Assembly (NCBI GenBank): GCA_004295105.1
Contig: SHNC01000261.1
Coordinates: 1 to 45,528 of the forward strand
Direction: 5' to 3'
DNA from: Betaproteobacteria bacterium
GTDB lineage: Bacteria > Pseudomonadota > Gammaproteobacteria > Burkholderiales > Rhodocyclaceae
Length of the DNA stretch: 45,528 nucleotides
Of the stretch, positions 15,158-27,000 are shown in pieces. Made by a program: the position numbers and the translations under genes. The notes below the pieces were generated by a model. That model made no database searches and was not told the origin of the DNA. It saw only the letters and a program-made list of their open reading frames with translations. The stretch's first letter is position 1, and each line of letters begins with the position of its first letter.

Positions 15158-17590
15158 ATGGCCGATCTTGCGCCGCTCCCGGCAACCGCCCTGCGCGCGA
15201 GTTGCGATCCCGCTCGCTTCGACTTCGATTCCACCGCCGCGCTGGCCGACCACGCCGGCGACCTCGGCCAGGCCCGCGCCGTCGAGGCGCTGCACTTCGG
15301 GCTGGCGATGGGGCACAGCGGCTATCACGTCTTCGTCCTCGGCGAGCCGGGCAGCGGCAAGCATGCAACGACCTTCCGTCTGCTGCGCGCGCGAGCCGCT
15401 AAGGAGCCGGTGCCCCCCGATCTGTGCTACCTGCACAACTTCGACGAACCGCTGCATCCGCGGCTGCTGACCCTTCCTGCCGGTCGTGGCGGCGCATTGA
15501 GGGCGCAGATGCAGACCTTCATCCGCGAACTGGGGCCGGCGGTGGAGGCCGCGCTCGGCAGCGATACCCATAGCGACCGCGTCGAGGCGCTGCAGAGCAA
15601 TCACAAGGCGCGGGAGGAAGGCGCATTGCGCGAGCTCGGCGAGGCGTGCGGCGCCGAGGGCATCTCGCTGCTGCAGACGCCCGAAGGTTTCGTGTTCGCG
15701 CCCTCGCGCGACGGCGAGGTGCTGTCGCCCGAGGCATTCGACGCCCTGACGCAGGGCGAGCGCGACGATATCGAAGCGCGGGTTTCCGGCTGGAGCGACA
15801 AGCTCGAGGACCTGCTGAACGAGTTTCCCGGCTGGCGCAAGGCGCTGCGCGAAGCGATTGCACGGGCCGAGCAGGAGGCGCTGGGGCCAGCCGTGTCGCA
15901 CCTGCTGCGCGAGTTGCGCGAACACCACGCCGACCTGCCCGAGGTCTTGAATTTTCTCGATGCGGTGAGCCACGACGTGCTCGAGAACGTGGTCAACGGC
16001 ATTCCGCAGGAAGAGGAAGAAGAGGACGTCTCCGAGCCGGAGGAGGCCACGCGCTACCACCGCTACCAGGTCAAGCTGCTGGTCGACCATGCCGCCTCGC
16101 AGGGGGCGCCGGTGGTGTTCGAGAATAATCCTGGCTACGGCAATCTGATCGGCCGCATCGAGCATGTGGTGCAGCAGGGCGCTCAGGTCACGCACTTCAA
16201 CATGATTCGCGCCGGGGCGCTGCATCGCGCCAGCGGGGGCTATCTGGTCATCGACGCCGAACGTCTGCTGACGCAGCCCTTCGCCTGGGAGGGACTCAAG
16301 CGCAGCCTGCGTTCCGGCGAGATCCGCATCGAGCCGCCTGCCGAGGCCCAGGGCTGGAGCGGTGCACTGACCCTGGAACCGCAGGCCGTGCCGTGCGCGG
16401 TGAAGGTCGTCCTGATCGGCGACCGCGATCTCTACTACCTGTTGATGGAAAACGATCCCGAGTTCGCCGACCTGTTCAAGGTGGCGGCCGATTTCGAGGA
16501 CGACTTGCCGCGCACGCCGGACAACGAGTATGAGTACGCCCGGCTGATGGCGCTGCTCGCGCGCGGCGCCAGCCTGCTGCCGATCGACCGCAGCGGAGTG
16601 GCGCGGCTGATCGAGGAAGGCGCGCGCCTGGCCGAGGATGCCGGCAAGCTCTCGCTCAACACCCGCGCGCTGTCCGACCTGATGCGCGAGGCCGACCATC
16701 ATGCCCGCATCAACGGGTGCGAGGCGACCGGCCGCGCCGAAGTCGAGTCGGCCATCGCCGCGCGTGCGCGGCGCGTCAGCCGCTACCCGCTGCGCGTGCG
16801 CGAATCCATGCTGGACGGTACGACCTTGATTTCCACCGAAGGCGAGCGCGCCGGCCAGATCAACGGCCTGGTCGTGGTGGAGCTGGCCGGCGAGCGCTTC
16901 GGTTACCCGGTGCGCATCACGGCGACGGTGCGCCTGGGCGAAGGCGACGTGGTCGACATCGAGCGCGAGGCCGAACTCGGCGGCGCGATCCATTCCAAGG
17001 GCGTGATGATCCTGTCCGCCTTCCTCGCCGCACGCTACGCCCGGCATCAGCCGCTGTCGCTGTCGGCCAGCCTGGTCTTCGAACAGTCCTACGGCATGGT
17101 GGAGGGCGACTCGGCCTCCCTGGCTGAGCTGTGTGCGCTGCTGTCGGCGCTCGCACAGGTGCCGATCCGGCAGCGCTTCGCGATCACCGGATCGGTGAAC
17201 CAGTTCGGTGAGGTGCAGGTGATCGGTGGCGTGAACGAGAAGATCGAAGGCTTCTTCGACCTGTGCAAGGCGCGCGGGCTCGACGGCAGCCACGCGGTGG
17301 TGATCCCCGAAGCCAGCGTGCGCCACCTGATGCTGCGCGAGGACGTCGTGCAGGCGGCGCGCGACGGATTGTTCCATATCCACGCCATCGGCACGGTGGA
17401 CGAGGCGATGACGGTGCTCACCGGCATGCCGGCGGGCGAACCCGACGCGAAGGGCGTGATCCCGCGCGGTACGCTCAACCACAAGGTGGCGACCGTGCTG
17501 GCCGAAATGACCGCCGCGCGCCGCGCGCACGAGGACACGGAAGGGCGCAAGCCGCTCGGCCACCAGCACCGGCAGCGACATGGAGTTTAA
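15158..17590 (+). CDS. LonB-type ATP-dependent protease (YcbZ-like)
   Basis: An 810-residue AAA+ serine protease of the YcbZ/LonB group, distinct from classical LonA because it lacks the long substrate-binding N-terminal domain. The start at 15158 is supported by GGAG about 9 bases upstream. The Walker A motif GEPGSGKH is at 62-69, and a large insertion (about 90-330) splits the ATPase domain as is usual in this group. The proteolytic dyad is Ser652 (EGDSAS) and Lys695 (NEKIEG), 43 residues apart as in Lon. Its substrates are unknown. It stands alone between the moaA leader and a lower-GC insert; the final 30 residues are charged and low-complexity. Confidence 0.93.
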   Translation: MADLAPLPATALRASCDPARFDFDSTAALADHAGDLGQARAVEALHFGLAMGHSGYHVFVLGEPGSGKHATTFRLLRARAAKEPVPPDLCYLHNFDEPLHPRLLTLPAGRGGALRAQMQTFIRELGPAVEAALGSDTHSDRVEALQSNHKAREEGALRELGEACGAEGISLLQTPEGFVFAPSRDGEVLSPEAFDALTQGERDDIEARVSGWSDKLEDLLNEFPGWRKALREAIARAEQEALGPAVSHLLRELREHHADLPEVLNFLDAVSHDVLENVVNGIPQEEEEEDVSEPEEATRYHRYQVKLLVDHAASQGAPVVFENNPGYGNLIGRIEHVVQQGAQVTHFNMIRAGALHRASGGYLVIDAERLLTQPFAWEGLKRSLRSGEIRIEPPAEAQGWSGALTLEPQAVPCAVKVVLIGDRDLYYLLMENDPEFADLFKVAADFEDDLPRTPDNEYEYARLMALLARGASLLPIDRSGVARLIEEGARLAEDAGKLSLNTRALSDLMREADHHARINGCEATGRAEVESAIAARARRVSRYPLRVRESMLDGTTLISTEGERAGQINGLVVVELAGERFGYPVRITATVRLGEGDVVDIEREAELGGAIHSKGVMILSAFLAARYARHQPLSLSASLVFEQSYGMVEGDSASLAELCALLSALAQVPIRQRFAITGSVNQFGEVQVIGGVNEKIEGFFDLCKARGLDGSHAVVIPEASVRHLMLREDVVQAARDGLFHIHAIGTVDEAMTVLTGMPAGEPDAKGVIPRGTLNHKVATVLAEMTAARRAHEDTEGRKPLGHQHRQRHGV

Positions 17591-17625
17591 TGCCGCAGGG
17601 GTTGGACGTCGGTAGGGTTGCGGCA
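17591..17625. repeat. Inverted repeat just after the Lon-like gene
   Basis: TGCCGCA (17591-17597) pairs with TGCGGCA (17619-17625) around a 21-base loop. It directly follows the stop codon and marks the left edge of the lower-GC insert. No T-run follows, so a terminator role is doubtful; a scar or repeat element is possible. Confidence 0.3.
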
Positions 17626-17818
17626 CCAGGCGAAATGTGGCTTTGGTGGATGACCTAGGGCCGAGAATGGCAAGGGAAGGTGTCCCGCTATCGATCCGGG
17701 ATTCGCAGTCGCCTGCGTGGCAGTTCTGATGCCAAACGACTGTAAGGGCGGCTGAACCTGCCGCGTGTGAAGCTCAAGAAGCGAGACGTACGTCACCGCT
17801 TGCTAGGAGAAACGGACC

Positions 17819-18967
17819 ATGTTGATTACTCGAGTCCGCCTGAAGAACTGGCGCAATTTCCGCACTCTGGATCTGCCACTGCGCGAGGTGACCTATGTCC
17901 TTGGTCCGAACGCCTCGGGCAAGTCGAATCTCCTGGACGTATTTCGATTTCTCAGGGACTTGAGCAAGCCCAAAGGGGGTGGGCTGCAGGCAGCAGTTGC
18001 CGATCGTGATGGCATCAGCAAGTTGCGTTGCCTGCATGCGCGAAAGGACAACGAGGTGCTGCTTGATATCGAGTTGTCCGAGCAGCCGGACGGACCTGTG
18101 TCCTGGCGGTACGTGCTCGGCTTCAAACCGGAAGGCAAGGGAGCTCAGCGCATCATGGTGTCGGCCGAACGGGTATGGCATCAGGGACAACTGAAGCTCG
18201 ATAGGCCCAATGAAGCTGATCAGGCGGACCCGGTGTTGCTGACCCAGACACATCTCGAGCAGATTCAGGCAAACACCAAGTTTCGTGACTTAGTCGATTT
18301 CTTTGGTGCAACGACGTATTTGCATCTTGTGCCACAGCTACTGAAGTTTGGCGACAAGATCGGTGGTCAGCGCCTGGAGGACGATCCCTTTGGACAGGGA
18401 TTCCTGGAACGCCTGGCAAAGACGCCTGACCGCACGAGAGCCGCGCGCCTTGGAAAGATCAATGCTGCATTGCAGCATGCGGTGCCGCAGTTCAAGGAGC
18501 TACGTTTTGCGAAGGACGAACTGGGGCATCCGCACCTCGAAGCCTTGTATGCCCACCACAGGCCGAATGCGGGCTGGCAGTCCGAGGAGCAGTTTTCGGA
18601 CGGTACGCTGCGTCTTTTAGGCCTATTGTGGGCATTGCTGGAAGGAAATGCGCTGCTCTTGCTCGAAGAGCCCGAGATCTCCCTGAATGATGCAATCGTC
18701 AAAGAAATCCCGCTTATCATCGAGCGCATCCAGCGTGACCGAAAAACGCGGCGTCAGGTGATCCTCAGCACGCATAGCGAGGCGCTGTTGAGTAACCCGG
18801 GTATCGATGGACGTGGAGTGATCGTGCTCCAAAGCAGCCAGGAAGGGTCCCAAGCGCGGACGCTCGACATGGCCGAGGAAAGCGCTCTGGAGGCTGGTTT
18901 TACGGTGGCCGAAGTCGTTCTTCCGAAAACTCGCCCGCAGACCGTCAATCAACTGGGGCTTTGGTGA
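17819..18967 (+). CDS. AAA/ABC-type ATPase (AAA_21, OLD/RecF-like)
   Basis: A 382-residue ATPase with the head-domain features of the RecF/OLD/SMC class: Walker A GPNASGKS at 29-36, a signature-like FSDGTLRLLGLLWALLEG, Walker B ALLLLEEPEIS, and the QVILSTHSEALLS switch histidine. The region between is too short for a long coiled coil. AGGAG precedes the start by about 8 bases. Base composition falls sharply here: bases 18241-18360 hold 56 G/C of 120, against 44 of 60 at 16681-16740 in the neighbouring protease. The stop overlaps the next start (TGATG), so it is coupled to a TOPRIM-like partner. Such ATPase plus effector pairs are frequent in anti-phage systems (OLD, Gabija, PARIS), so defence is the leading hypothesis, unproved. 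Confidence 0.88.
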   Translation: MLITRVRLKNWRNFRTLDLPLREVTYVLGPNASGKSNLLDVFRFLRDLSKPKGGGLQAAVADRDGISKLRCLHARKDNEVLLDIELSEQPDGPVSWRYVLGFKPEGKGAQRIMVSAERVWHQGQLKLDRPNEADQADPVLLTQTHLEQIQANTKFRDLVDFFGATTYLHLVPQLLKFGDKIGGQRLEDDPFGQGFLERLAKTPDRTRAARLGKINAALQHAVPQFKELRFAKDELGHPHLEALYAHHRPNAGWQSEEQFSDGTLRLLGLLWALLEGNALLLLEEPEISLNDAIVKEIPLIIERIQRDRKTRRQVILSTHSEALLSNPGIDGRGVIVLQSSQEGSQARTLDMAEESALEAGFTVAEVVLPKTRPQTVNQLGLW

Positions 18968-19563
18968 TGGTGTCGGTGGCCCTTGGCACTGAAGACGAGT
19001 TGAGCGAGGCAATTGGATTACGTTTGTTGGCGGAGCAAGGCGGAGTACTCGATGCTTCTTTGCTCCTGCGCAAGTCAGGCTTTGGTTATCTACGCAGCAA
19101 GATGGATAGCTGGCGGCAACTTGCTCAGTATCAGCCGGTAGTACTGATCACGGACCTGGATCGCGTTACGTGCCCGGTGCTGCTGCTGCGTGATTGGGTG
19201 GGGGCAAATCCGATTCCCGATAGCCTGTTGGTGCGGATAGCAGTGCGAGAAGTCGAATCGTGGCTCCTCGCAGATCACGATGCCATGCGCGCTCTTCTGG
19301 GCAGCGGCCGCCTTCCCCCTCACCCTGACGAATTGCCCGATCCCAAGCAACATCTGCTGCGGTTGGCCAAACGCGCGTCGAGATCGATTCGTCAGGATTT
19401 GTTGCGAGAAGAGGGAAGCGTATCCGCGCAAGGGCTCGGGTATAACGCCCGTCTAACGGACTTGGTCAGGAGCGGTTGGAGTCCGGAGAAGGGCGCGGAG
19501 CGCTCGCCGAGCCTCGCCCGTGCGCGGCGAAGGATCGCCGAACTGGCAGAACGACTCCGATAG
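18967..19563 (+). CDS. DUF4276/TOPRIM-like partner protein
   Basis: A 198-residue protein starting on the ATG that overlaps the ATPase stop by one base. It resembles DUF4276 proteins: an early acidic stretch GTEDELSEAI (Glu9, Asp10, Glu11), a hydrophobic strand ending in DLD (Asp63, Asp65 in VVLITDLDR), a helix REVESWLLAD (Glu97), and a C-terminal SPSLARARRRI. The early Glu plus DxD layout is that of a TOPRIM metal site, as in OLD nucleases and the AriB effector of PARIS. I infer a nuclease or toxin held in check or triggered by the ATPase. It could also be a regulator; no homolog of known function is recognised. Base composition is lower in G+C than the flanks, in keeping with transfer. Confidence 0.8.
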   Translation: MVSVALGTEDELSEAIGLRLLAEQGGVLDASLLLRKSGFGYLRSKMDSWRQLAQYQPVVLITDLDRVTCPVLLLRDWVGANPIPDSLLVRIAVREVESWLLADHDAMRALLGSGRLPPHPDELPDPKQHLLRLAKRASRSIRQDLLREEGSVSAQGLGYNARLTDLVRSGWSPEKGAERSPSLARARRRIAELAERLR

Positions 19564-19600
19564 GCCGTATCAGCAGATCACGCAACGCCTGCAAAGGACG

Positions 19601-19635
19601 AAAAAAAGAAGGCCAGCCACATATGGCTGACCTTC
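19601..19635 (-). terminator. Intrinsic terminator of the tRNA-Asn transcript
   Basis: On the minus strand a 12-bp stem (19635-19624 with 19619-19608, one U-G wobble) encloses a 4-base loop and is followed by seven T residues (19607-19601). It lies just 3' of the second tRNA-Asn gene. Confidence 0.85.
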
Positions 19636-19644
19636 TCCAGGATT

Positions 19645-19720
19645 TGGCTCCCCGACCTGGGCTCGAACCAGGGACCTACGGATTAACAGTCCGGCGCTCT
19701 ACCGACTGAGCTATCGGGGA
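19645..19720 (-). tRNA. tRNA-Asn (GTT), distal copy
   Basis: On the minus strand, 76 bases from TCCCCGATAGCTC to the encoded CCA end. The acceptor stem TCCCCGA pairs with TCGGGGA; the anticodon arm contains ACTGTTAATC, giving anticodon GTT for asparagine; the T arm has GGTTCGAGCC. It is identical to the copy at 19796-19871. Confidence 0.97.
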
Positions 19721-19795
19721 ATTGAAACTGTTGCTGCTGTCGAAACTGTTACTGCTGTCTTGCTGTTCCGTTCAGAAACACCAAGTACCGAAACT

Positions 19796-19871
19796 TGGCT
19801 CCCCGACCTGGGCTCGAACCAGGGACCTACGGATTAACAGTCCGGCGCTCTACCGACTGAGCTATCGGGGA
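19796..19871 (-). tRNA. tRNA-Asn (GTT), proximal copy
   Basis: Identical 76-base tRNA-Asn with anticodon GTT and encoded CCA. It is transcribed first, about 6 bases after the predicted transcription start from the promoter at 19884-19912. A 75-bp spacer separates the two copies, and one matching base on each side extends the identity to 78. Confidence 0.97.
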
Positions 19872-19883
19872 ACAGAGGCGCGC

Positions 19884-19912
19884 ATTCTAGGCAGAGCGCG
19901 TCGCTTCGTCAA
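19884..19912 (-). promoter_or_regulatory. Sigma-70 promoter of the tRNA-Asn pair
   Basis: On the minus strand TTGACG (19912-19907) is followed by a 17-base spacer and TAGAAT (19889-19884). Both boxes are one base from consensus and the spacing is ideal. The expected start is a few bases before the tRNA 5' end. Confidence 0.85.
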
Positions 19913-19915
19913 GGA

Positions 19916-19945
19916 AATGACGACGATTTTCTCGTCGTCGTCATT
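19916..19945. terminator. Hairpin downstream of tyrB
   Basis: An 11-bp perfect stem (19916-19926 with 19935-19945) around an 8-base loop lies 9 bases after the tyrB stop. There is only a short T-run on the minus strand, so it may stabilise the transcript end or act as a weak terminator, insulating the tRNA promoter. Confidence 0.55.
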
Positions 19946-19954
19946 CCGATCGGA

Positions 19955-21163
19955 TCAGGCCTTCACGACCTGGGCGATCGCCTTGGCGACGTAGCCGATA
20001 TTCTTCGAGTTCAGCGCGGCCAGGCAGATGCGGCCGGTCGACACCGCGTAGATGCCGAAGTCGCTCTTCAGCGACTCGACCTGTGCGGCACTGAGGCCCG
20101 TGTAGGAGAACATGCCGCGCTGCTTGATCACGAAGGAGAAGTCCCGCTCCACGCCTGCGGCCTTGAGCTGGTCGACGAGGCCGGTGCGCATCGCGCGGAT
20201 GCGGTCGCGCATGCCGCCCAGTTCGTCTTCCCACATCTGGCGCAGTTCCGCCGAGTTCAGCACCGCGGCGACGATGGCGCCGCCGTGGGTCGGCGGGTTG
20301 GAGTAGTTGGTGCGGATTACGCGCTTCAACTGCGACAGCACACGGGCCGATTCGTCCTTGCTGGCGGTGATGATGGACAGGGCGCCGACGCGCTCGCCGT
20401 ACAGCGAGAAGCTCTTCGAGAACGAGCTGGAGATGAAGAACTGCAGGCCGCTGGCCGAGAAGGCGCGCACCGCGACGGCGTCCGGCTCGATGCCGTCGGC
20501 GAAGCCCTGGTAGGCCATGTCGAGGAAGGGCACGAGGCCGCGCGCACGGCACACCTCGACCACGTCGTTCCACTGCGCGTCGCTCAGGTCGGCGCCGGTG
20601 GGGTTGTGGCAGCAGGCGTGCAGCACGACGACCGAGCCGGGCTGCAGCGTGTCGAGCTTGGCCTTCATGCCCGAGAAGTTCACGCCGCGCGTCTCGGGCT
20701 CGTAGTAGGGGTAGTTCTCGACCGGGAAGCCGGCCGCTTCGAACAGCGCGCGGTGGTTTTCCCAGCTCGGGTCCGAGATGTATACGGTTGCGCCGGGCAG
20801 CAGGCGCTTGATGTAGTCGGCGCCGATCTTCAGTGCGCCGGTGCCGCCCAAGGCCTGGGCGGTGACGACCTTGCCGTCGGCAATGAGGGCGGAATCCTTG
20901 CCGAACAGCAGGTTCTGCACCGCGTTGTTGTAGGCGGCCGGACCTTCGATGGGCTGGTAGCCGCGCGCCGGGGCGGCCTCGAGGCGGGTCTTCTCGGCGG
21001 CGCGCACCGCCGCGAGCAGCGGGATCTTGCCGTTGTCGTCGTAGTACACGCCCACGCCGAGGTTGACCTTTTCGGCACGGGCGTCGGCGGCAAAGGCCTC
21101 GTTCAGGCCAAGGATCGGGTCACGGGGCGCCATCTCGACGGCGGCGAAGATCGAAGCGGACAT
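19955..21163 (-). CDS. tyrB: Aromatic/aspartate aminotransferase (class I, PLP)
   Basis: A 402-residue pyridoxal-phosphate enzyme that moves amino groups between aspartate or aromatic amino acids and 2-oxoglutarate. The PLP lysine is Lys250 in SSSFSKSFSLYGERVG; Asp215 and Tyr218 (PFLDMAYQGF) contact the cofactor; HNPTG at 186-190 and the C-terminal STGRICLA arginine for the substrate carboxylate are present. AspC and TyrB cannot be separated by motifs alone; I use tyrB because this gene next to uvrB is usually named so in related bacteria. It is divergent from uvrB with a 156-bp intergenic region. Confidence 0.9.
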   Translation of the reverse strand: MSASIFAAVEMAPRDPILGLNEAFAADARAEKVNLGVGVYYDDNGKIPLLAAVRAAEKTRLEAAPARGYQPIEGPAAYNNAVQNLLFGKDSALIADGKVVTAQALGGTGALKIGADYIKRLLPGATVYISDPSWENHRALFEAAGFPVENYPYYEPETRGVNFSGMKAKLDTLQPGSVVVLHACCHNPTGADLSDAQWNDVVEVCRARGLVPFLDMAYQGFADGIEPDAVAVRAFSASGLQFFISSSFSKSFSLYGERVGALSIITASKDESARVLSQLKRVIRTNYSNPPTHGGAIVAAVLNSAELRQMWEDELGGMRDRIRAMRTGLVDQLKAAGVERDFSFVIKQRGMFSYTGLSAAQVESLKSDFGIYAVSTGRICLAALNSKNIGYVAKAIAQVVKA

Positions 21164-21319
21164 ATCGACTCCAGTGGTGCCAGTTGTGCTGGCGTGTCAT
21201 GCGCGCCCGCGGCCGACGGTGAGCCGTGCCTTGAGGCGCGATTTGGGAAATAATCGGGGTTTTCGCGTGCGCGCACCGGGTCGGGGCGTGCAGTCGAAGA
21301 AACAAGCGGAAATTTTAGC

Positions 21320-23416
<2,097 letters not shown>

Positions 23417-23430
23417 GGGAGAAGGAAATC

Positions 23431-23901
23431 ATGACGAGAGTGCTTTTCGTGTGCACGGGGAACATCTGCAGGTCGCCGACTGCCGAGGGAGTGGCGCGCC
23501 ACTTCATCGATGTGGGTGGATTCGGCCCCCTGATCGAGGTTGATTCGGCCGGGACGAACGGCTACCACGCGGGCGAAGCGCCGGACCCGCGCACCCAGAA
23601 GGCGGCATTGAAGCGTGGCTACGATCTGTCGAAGCTGCGTGCACGCAAGCTGGAACAGTTGGATTTCCAGCGCTTCGACCTGCTGCTGGCGATGGACCGG
23701 GGACACCTCGACATCATGCGCCGCGCCTGCCCCGAGCCCTACAGGGAGCGCCTGGGGCTGTTCATGCGTTATGCCCGAAACAGCGAATTCGACGAGGTAC
23801 CCGACCCCTATTATGGCGGCCCGATGGGGTTCGACGCGGTGCTGGACATGTGCGAGGACGCAGTCCAGGGCCTGCTGGAGACGATCGCAAGGCGCGACTG
23901 A
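23431..23901 (+). CDS. Low-molecular-weight protein-tyrosine phosphatase
   Basis: A 156-residue phosphatase. The P-loop VCTGNICRS gives nucleophile Cys8 and Arg14, and the general-acid Asp lies in VPDPYYGG (about 129-136). Family members remove phosphate from tyrosines of bacterial kinases, often in polysaccharide export, or from small phosphoester substrates. No tyrosine kinase or capsule gene is nearby, so the role here is open. It follows uvrB by 14 bp with its own GAGAAGGA ribosome-binding site and ends before a strong bidirectional hairpin. Confidence 0.95.
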   Translation: MTRVLFVCTGNICRSPTAEGVARHFIDVGGFGPLIEVDSAGTNGYHAGEAPDPRTQKAALKRGYDLSKLRARKLEQLDFQRFDLLLAMDRGHLDIMRRACPEPYRERLGLFMRYARNSEFDEVPDPYYGGPMGFDAVLDMCEDAVQGLLETIARRD

Positions 23902-23959
23902 ACCGGCGGTGCCCGGGAGCCCCATTGGCGGCGAGTGCCATCGACGGGATCGCAAGTGA

Positions 23960-23987
23960 GAAAGGCCGTCCCGCGGGACGGCCTTTC
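23960..23987. terminator. Perfect palindromic bidirectional terminator
   Basis: A 28-base perfect palindrome, GAAAGGCCGTCCCG followed by its reverse complement, lies between the convergent phosphatase and rne genes. Each strand ends the stem in a short T-run (TTTC), so it can serve both. Confidence 0.75.
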
Positions 23988-24006
23988 AGCGACTTCGGAT
24001 CGATCC

Positions 24007-27000
24007 TTACTTGTGCGTTTCGACCTGCTGCAGCGGTTCTTCCACGATCACCGGGGCCGGGCGTGGTTTGCGCCCGAGGCGGGCCGGCGTCTCGGGTGCG
24101 CCGGTGCCGAACTGTGCGATCTTGCCGGCATCCGTTTCGATCATGATCAGACCGCTGTCGGCGACCACGCCAGCGACCTCGATCGGCGCCGACAGAGATG
24201 GCGCACCAACCGGTTCGACCGCAACCGCCGATGCTTCGGCCTGAACCGCGACCGTGGGGGTGGGCTCCACGACGACCGCCTCGACGCTGACGGGCAGAGC
24301 CGCGACAGGCCCGGTGACGAAGGGCTCGGTGACCACGGGTCCGGTGACCCAGGGCTCGGTGACCCCGGGTTCGGCGGGCGCAGCCTCGACGCCCGCGGCC
24401 GCGGCCTCCTCGATACGAGCGGGTTCGGTGCTTGCTGACTCGACCGTCTCCGGCGTGGCAAGCTCCTCGACACGGCCCGGCTGTTGCTCGAACGCTCGTT
24501 CGGTCGGCTGCGGGGGCTCGGAAACGGCGGCCACGGCGACGGGGAGGGGAGCCTCCACGGCGGGCGCGGCGGGCGCCTCGACGGCCGGGGCTACGGCGAT
24601 CGGCAGCGGAGCGGGCTCGATCGTCTCGACTGCCGGCACCGCGGTTTGCGCCGCCTCGGCCTGGGGCTCCACGATGGACGGGGCGGCGGGCGAGGCGGCG
24701 TGTTCCTCGACCCGAGCTTCGGTCGTGGCGGTCACGGCTTCTGCCGCTGCCGCAGTGGCTGCTTCGGCAACCTCTTCGCTGGCCGGCACCATGCCCTCTT
24801 CCGTCACCAGGGCGACGCCGGCGGCCTCGCCGGTGCGTCGGCCGCGGCCGCGGCCACGGCGGCGACGCTTCTCGGGCTGCAGGCCTTCCTCGGCGCTGCC
24901 ACCTTCGGCCAGGGCGACGCCTTCCCCTGGCGCGAGCGCTTCTTCGGCCGCAGCGGCCGCAGCCGCGGTTGCCGCCATGTCGACCGCCGCTTCGGGGACG
25001 GCCGAGCTCACCGGCTTCTCGGCGCCCTCTTCACTGCGGGGCGTCCGTGGTCCGCGGCCACGACCACGATTACCACCCTCCGCACGTTCCCCGCGTTCGC
25101 CACGCTCGGCACGCTCTGCACGTTCCGGACGTTCGGCGCGTTCCGGACGTTCGGTACGCTCGCTCGGCGGCACCGCACGCTGGGCCCTTTCACCCTGTTC
25201 CGCGCGGTCGCCACGTTCGGCGCGGCTGCCGCCACGGCCGGACGGGGTTTCGGTGTCGCGATCGCGACGGTTGCGGTTGCCGCCGCCACGGCGGACGTCG
25301 GTGCCGCGCTCGGTGCGCGGGCGGGCCTCGCGCTTCGGTTCGGCTTCGACCACGGGCGCCGGGGCTGGCGCTGCTGCGCGTTCGCCACGCAGCCAGCCGA
25401 GGATACGGCCGATGAGGCCCTGACGCGGGGCAGGCGCCTGCGCCGGCGCAGGCTGGACCTCGGCGCGCACCTCGGGCATGGGGGCGGGCTGGGCCGGCGC
25501 GATACCCTTCACGGCGGCCTCCTGGCGGACTGGCTTGTCGCTGGCCTTGCCTGGCAGTCGCTGCTCGACCTCTTCCGGCTTCTGCACCATCTGGTAGCTG
25601 GCAAGCGCGATCTCTTCCGCGTTGAGCTGATCGTGGCGCAGGCGAATGATCTCGTGCGCCGGTGTCTCGAGGTGGCGGTTGGGCACGATGATGAGCTGCA
25701 CCTTGTGGCGCATCTCGATGCGGGCGATGTCGACGCGCTTCTCGTTGAGCAGGAAGGTGGCGACATCGACCGGCACCTGCAGGTGCACCGCGCCGGTGTT
25801 CTCCTTCATCGCTTCCTCTTCGAGGATGCGGATGATGTGCAGTGCGGAAGATTCGGTGCTGCGGATGTGGCCGGTGCCGTTGCAGCGAGGGCAGGTGATG
25901 TAGCTCGTCTCGGCCAGCGCCGGACGCAGGCGCTGGCGCGACAGCTCTAGCAGTCCGAAGCGGCTGATCTTGCCGGTCTGCACGCGGGCGCGGTCATGGC
26001 GCAGCGCATCGCGCAGGCGGTTTTCCACCTCGCGCTGATTCTTCTGCGACTCCATGTCGATGAAGTCGATGACGATGAGGCCGCCGAGGTCGCGCAGGCG
26101 CAACTGGCGGGCGATCTCGTCGGCTGCCTCGAGGTTGGTGCGCAGTGCGGTTTCCTCGATGTCGGCGCCCTTGGTGGCGCGGCCCGAGTTCACATCGATC
26201 GACACCAGCGCCTCGGTGTGGTCGATGACCACCGCGCCACCCGAGGGCAGGCCGACCTGGCGCGAATAGGCGGACTCGATCTGATGCTCGATCTGGAAGC
26301 GCGAGAACAGCGGCACGTCGTCCGAGTAGCGCTTGATCTTGGCGACGTTGTTCGGCATCACGTGCGCCATGAACTGGCGCGCCTGCTCGAAGATGTCGTC
26401 GGTGTCGATCAGGATCTCGCCGATGTCGGGCTGGAAGTAGTCGCGGATCGCACGGATCACCAGGCTGCCTTCCTGGTAGATCAGGAAGGCGCCGCTCTGG
26501 CCCTGCGCCGCACCTTCGATGGCGGTCCACAGTTGCAGCAGGTAGTTGAGGTCCCACTGCAGCTCTTCGGCGCTGCGGCCGATCGCGGCGGTGCGCGCGA
26601 TCAGGCTCATGCCTTGCGGCACGTCGAGCTGGTCCATGTTCTCACGCAGCTCGGCGCGCTCGTCACCCTCGACGCGGCGCGACACGCCGCCACCGCGCGG
26701 GTTGTTCGGCATCAGCACCAGATAGCGGCCGGCCAGCGAGATGTAGGTGGTGAGCGCGGCCCCCTTGTTGCCGCGCTCGTCCTTCTCGACCTGGACGATG
26801 AGTTCCTGGCCTTCCTTCAGCGCTTCCTTGATGGAAGCCTTGCCGGCGTCGACGCCCGGCTGGAAGTAGGAGCGGGAGATTTCCTTGAATGGCAGGAAGC
26901 CGTGTCGGTCGGCGCCGTAGTCGACGAACGCCGCTTCGAGGCTGGGCTCGATGCGGGTGATGACGGCCTTGTAGATGTTGCTCTTGCGTTCTTCTTTTGC

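Noticed and set aside
14918-17626. The long upstream extension of the moaA frame, antisense to the Lon-like gene
   Set aside because: The extension is low-complexity and lies wholly opposite a well-conserved protease; moaA has a normal start at 14917.
17591-17818. A further small gene between the Lon-like gene and the ATPase
   Set aside because: No frame with a start and ribosome-binding site of useful length is present; only an inverted repeat and probable promoter space.
19645-19871. The two 76-base repeats as an attachment site or CRISPR-like repeat pair
   Set aside because: They fold as complete tRNA-Asn genes with anticodon GTT and CCA; two copies with one spacer do not make an array.
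21164-21319. A LexA box upstream of uvrB
   Set aside because: No CTGT-N8-ACAG-like site was found in the tyrB/uvrB intergenic region.
24001-25420. The Ala/Pro/Val-rich rne tail as a frameshifted or foreign segment
   Set aside because: The frame is continuous and disordered C-terminal tails of this composition are normal for RNase E.
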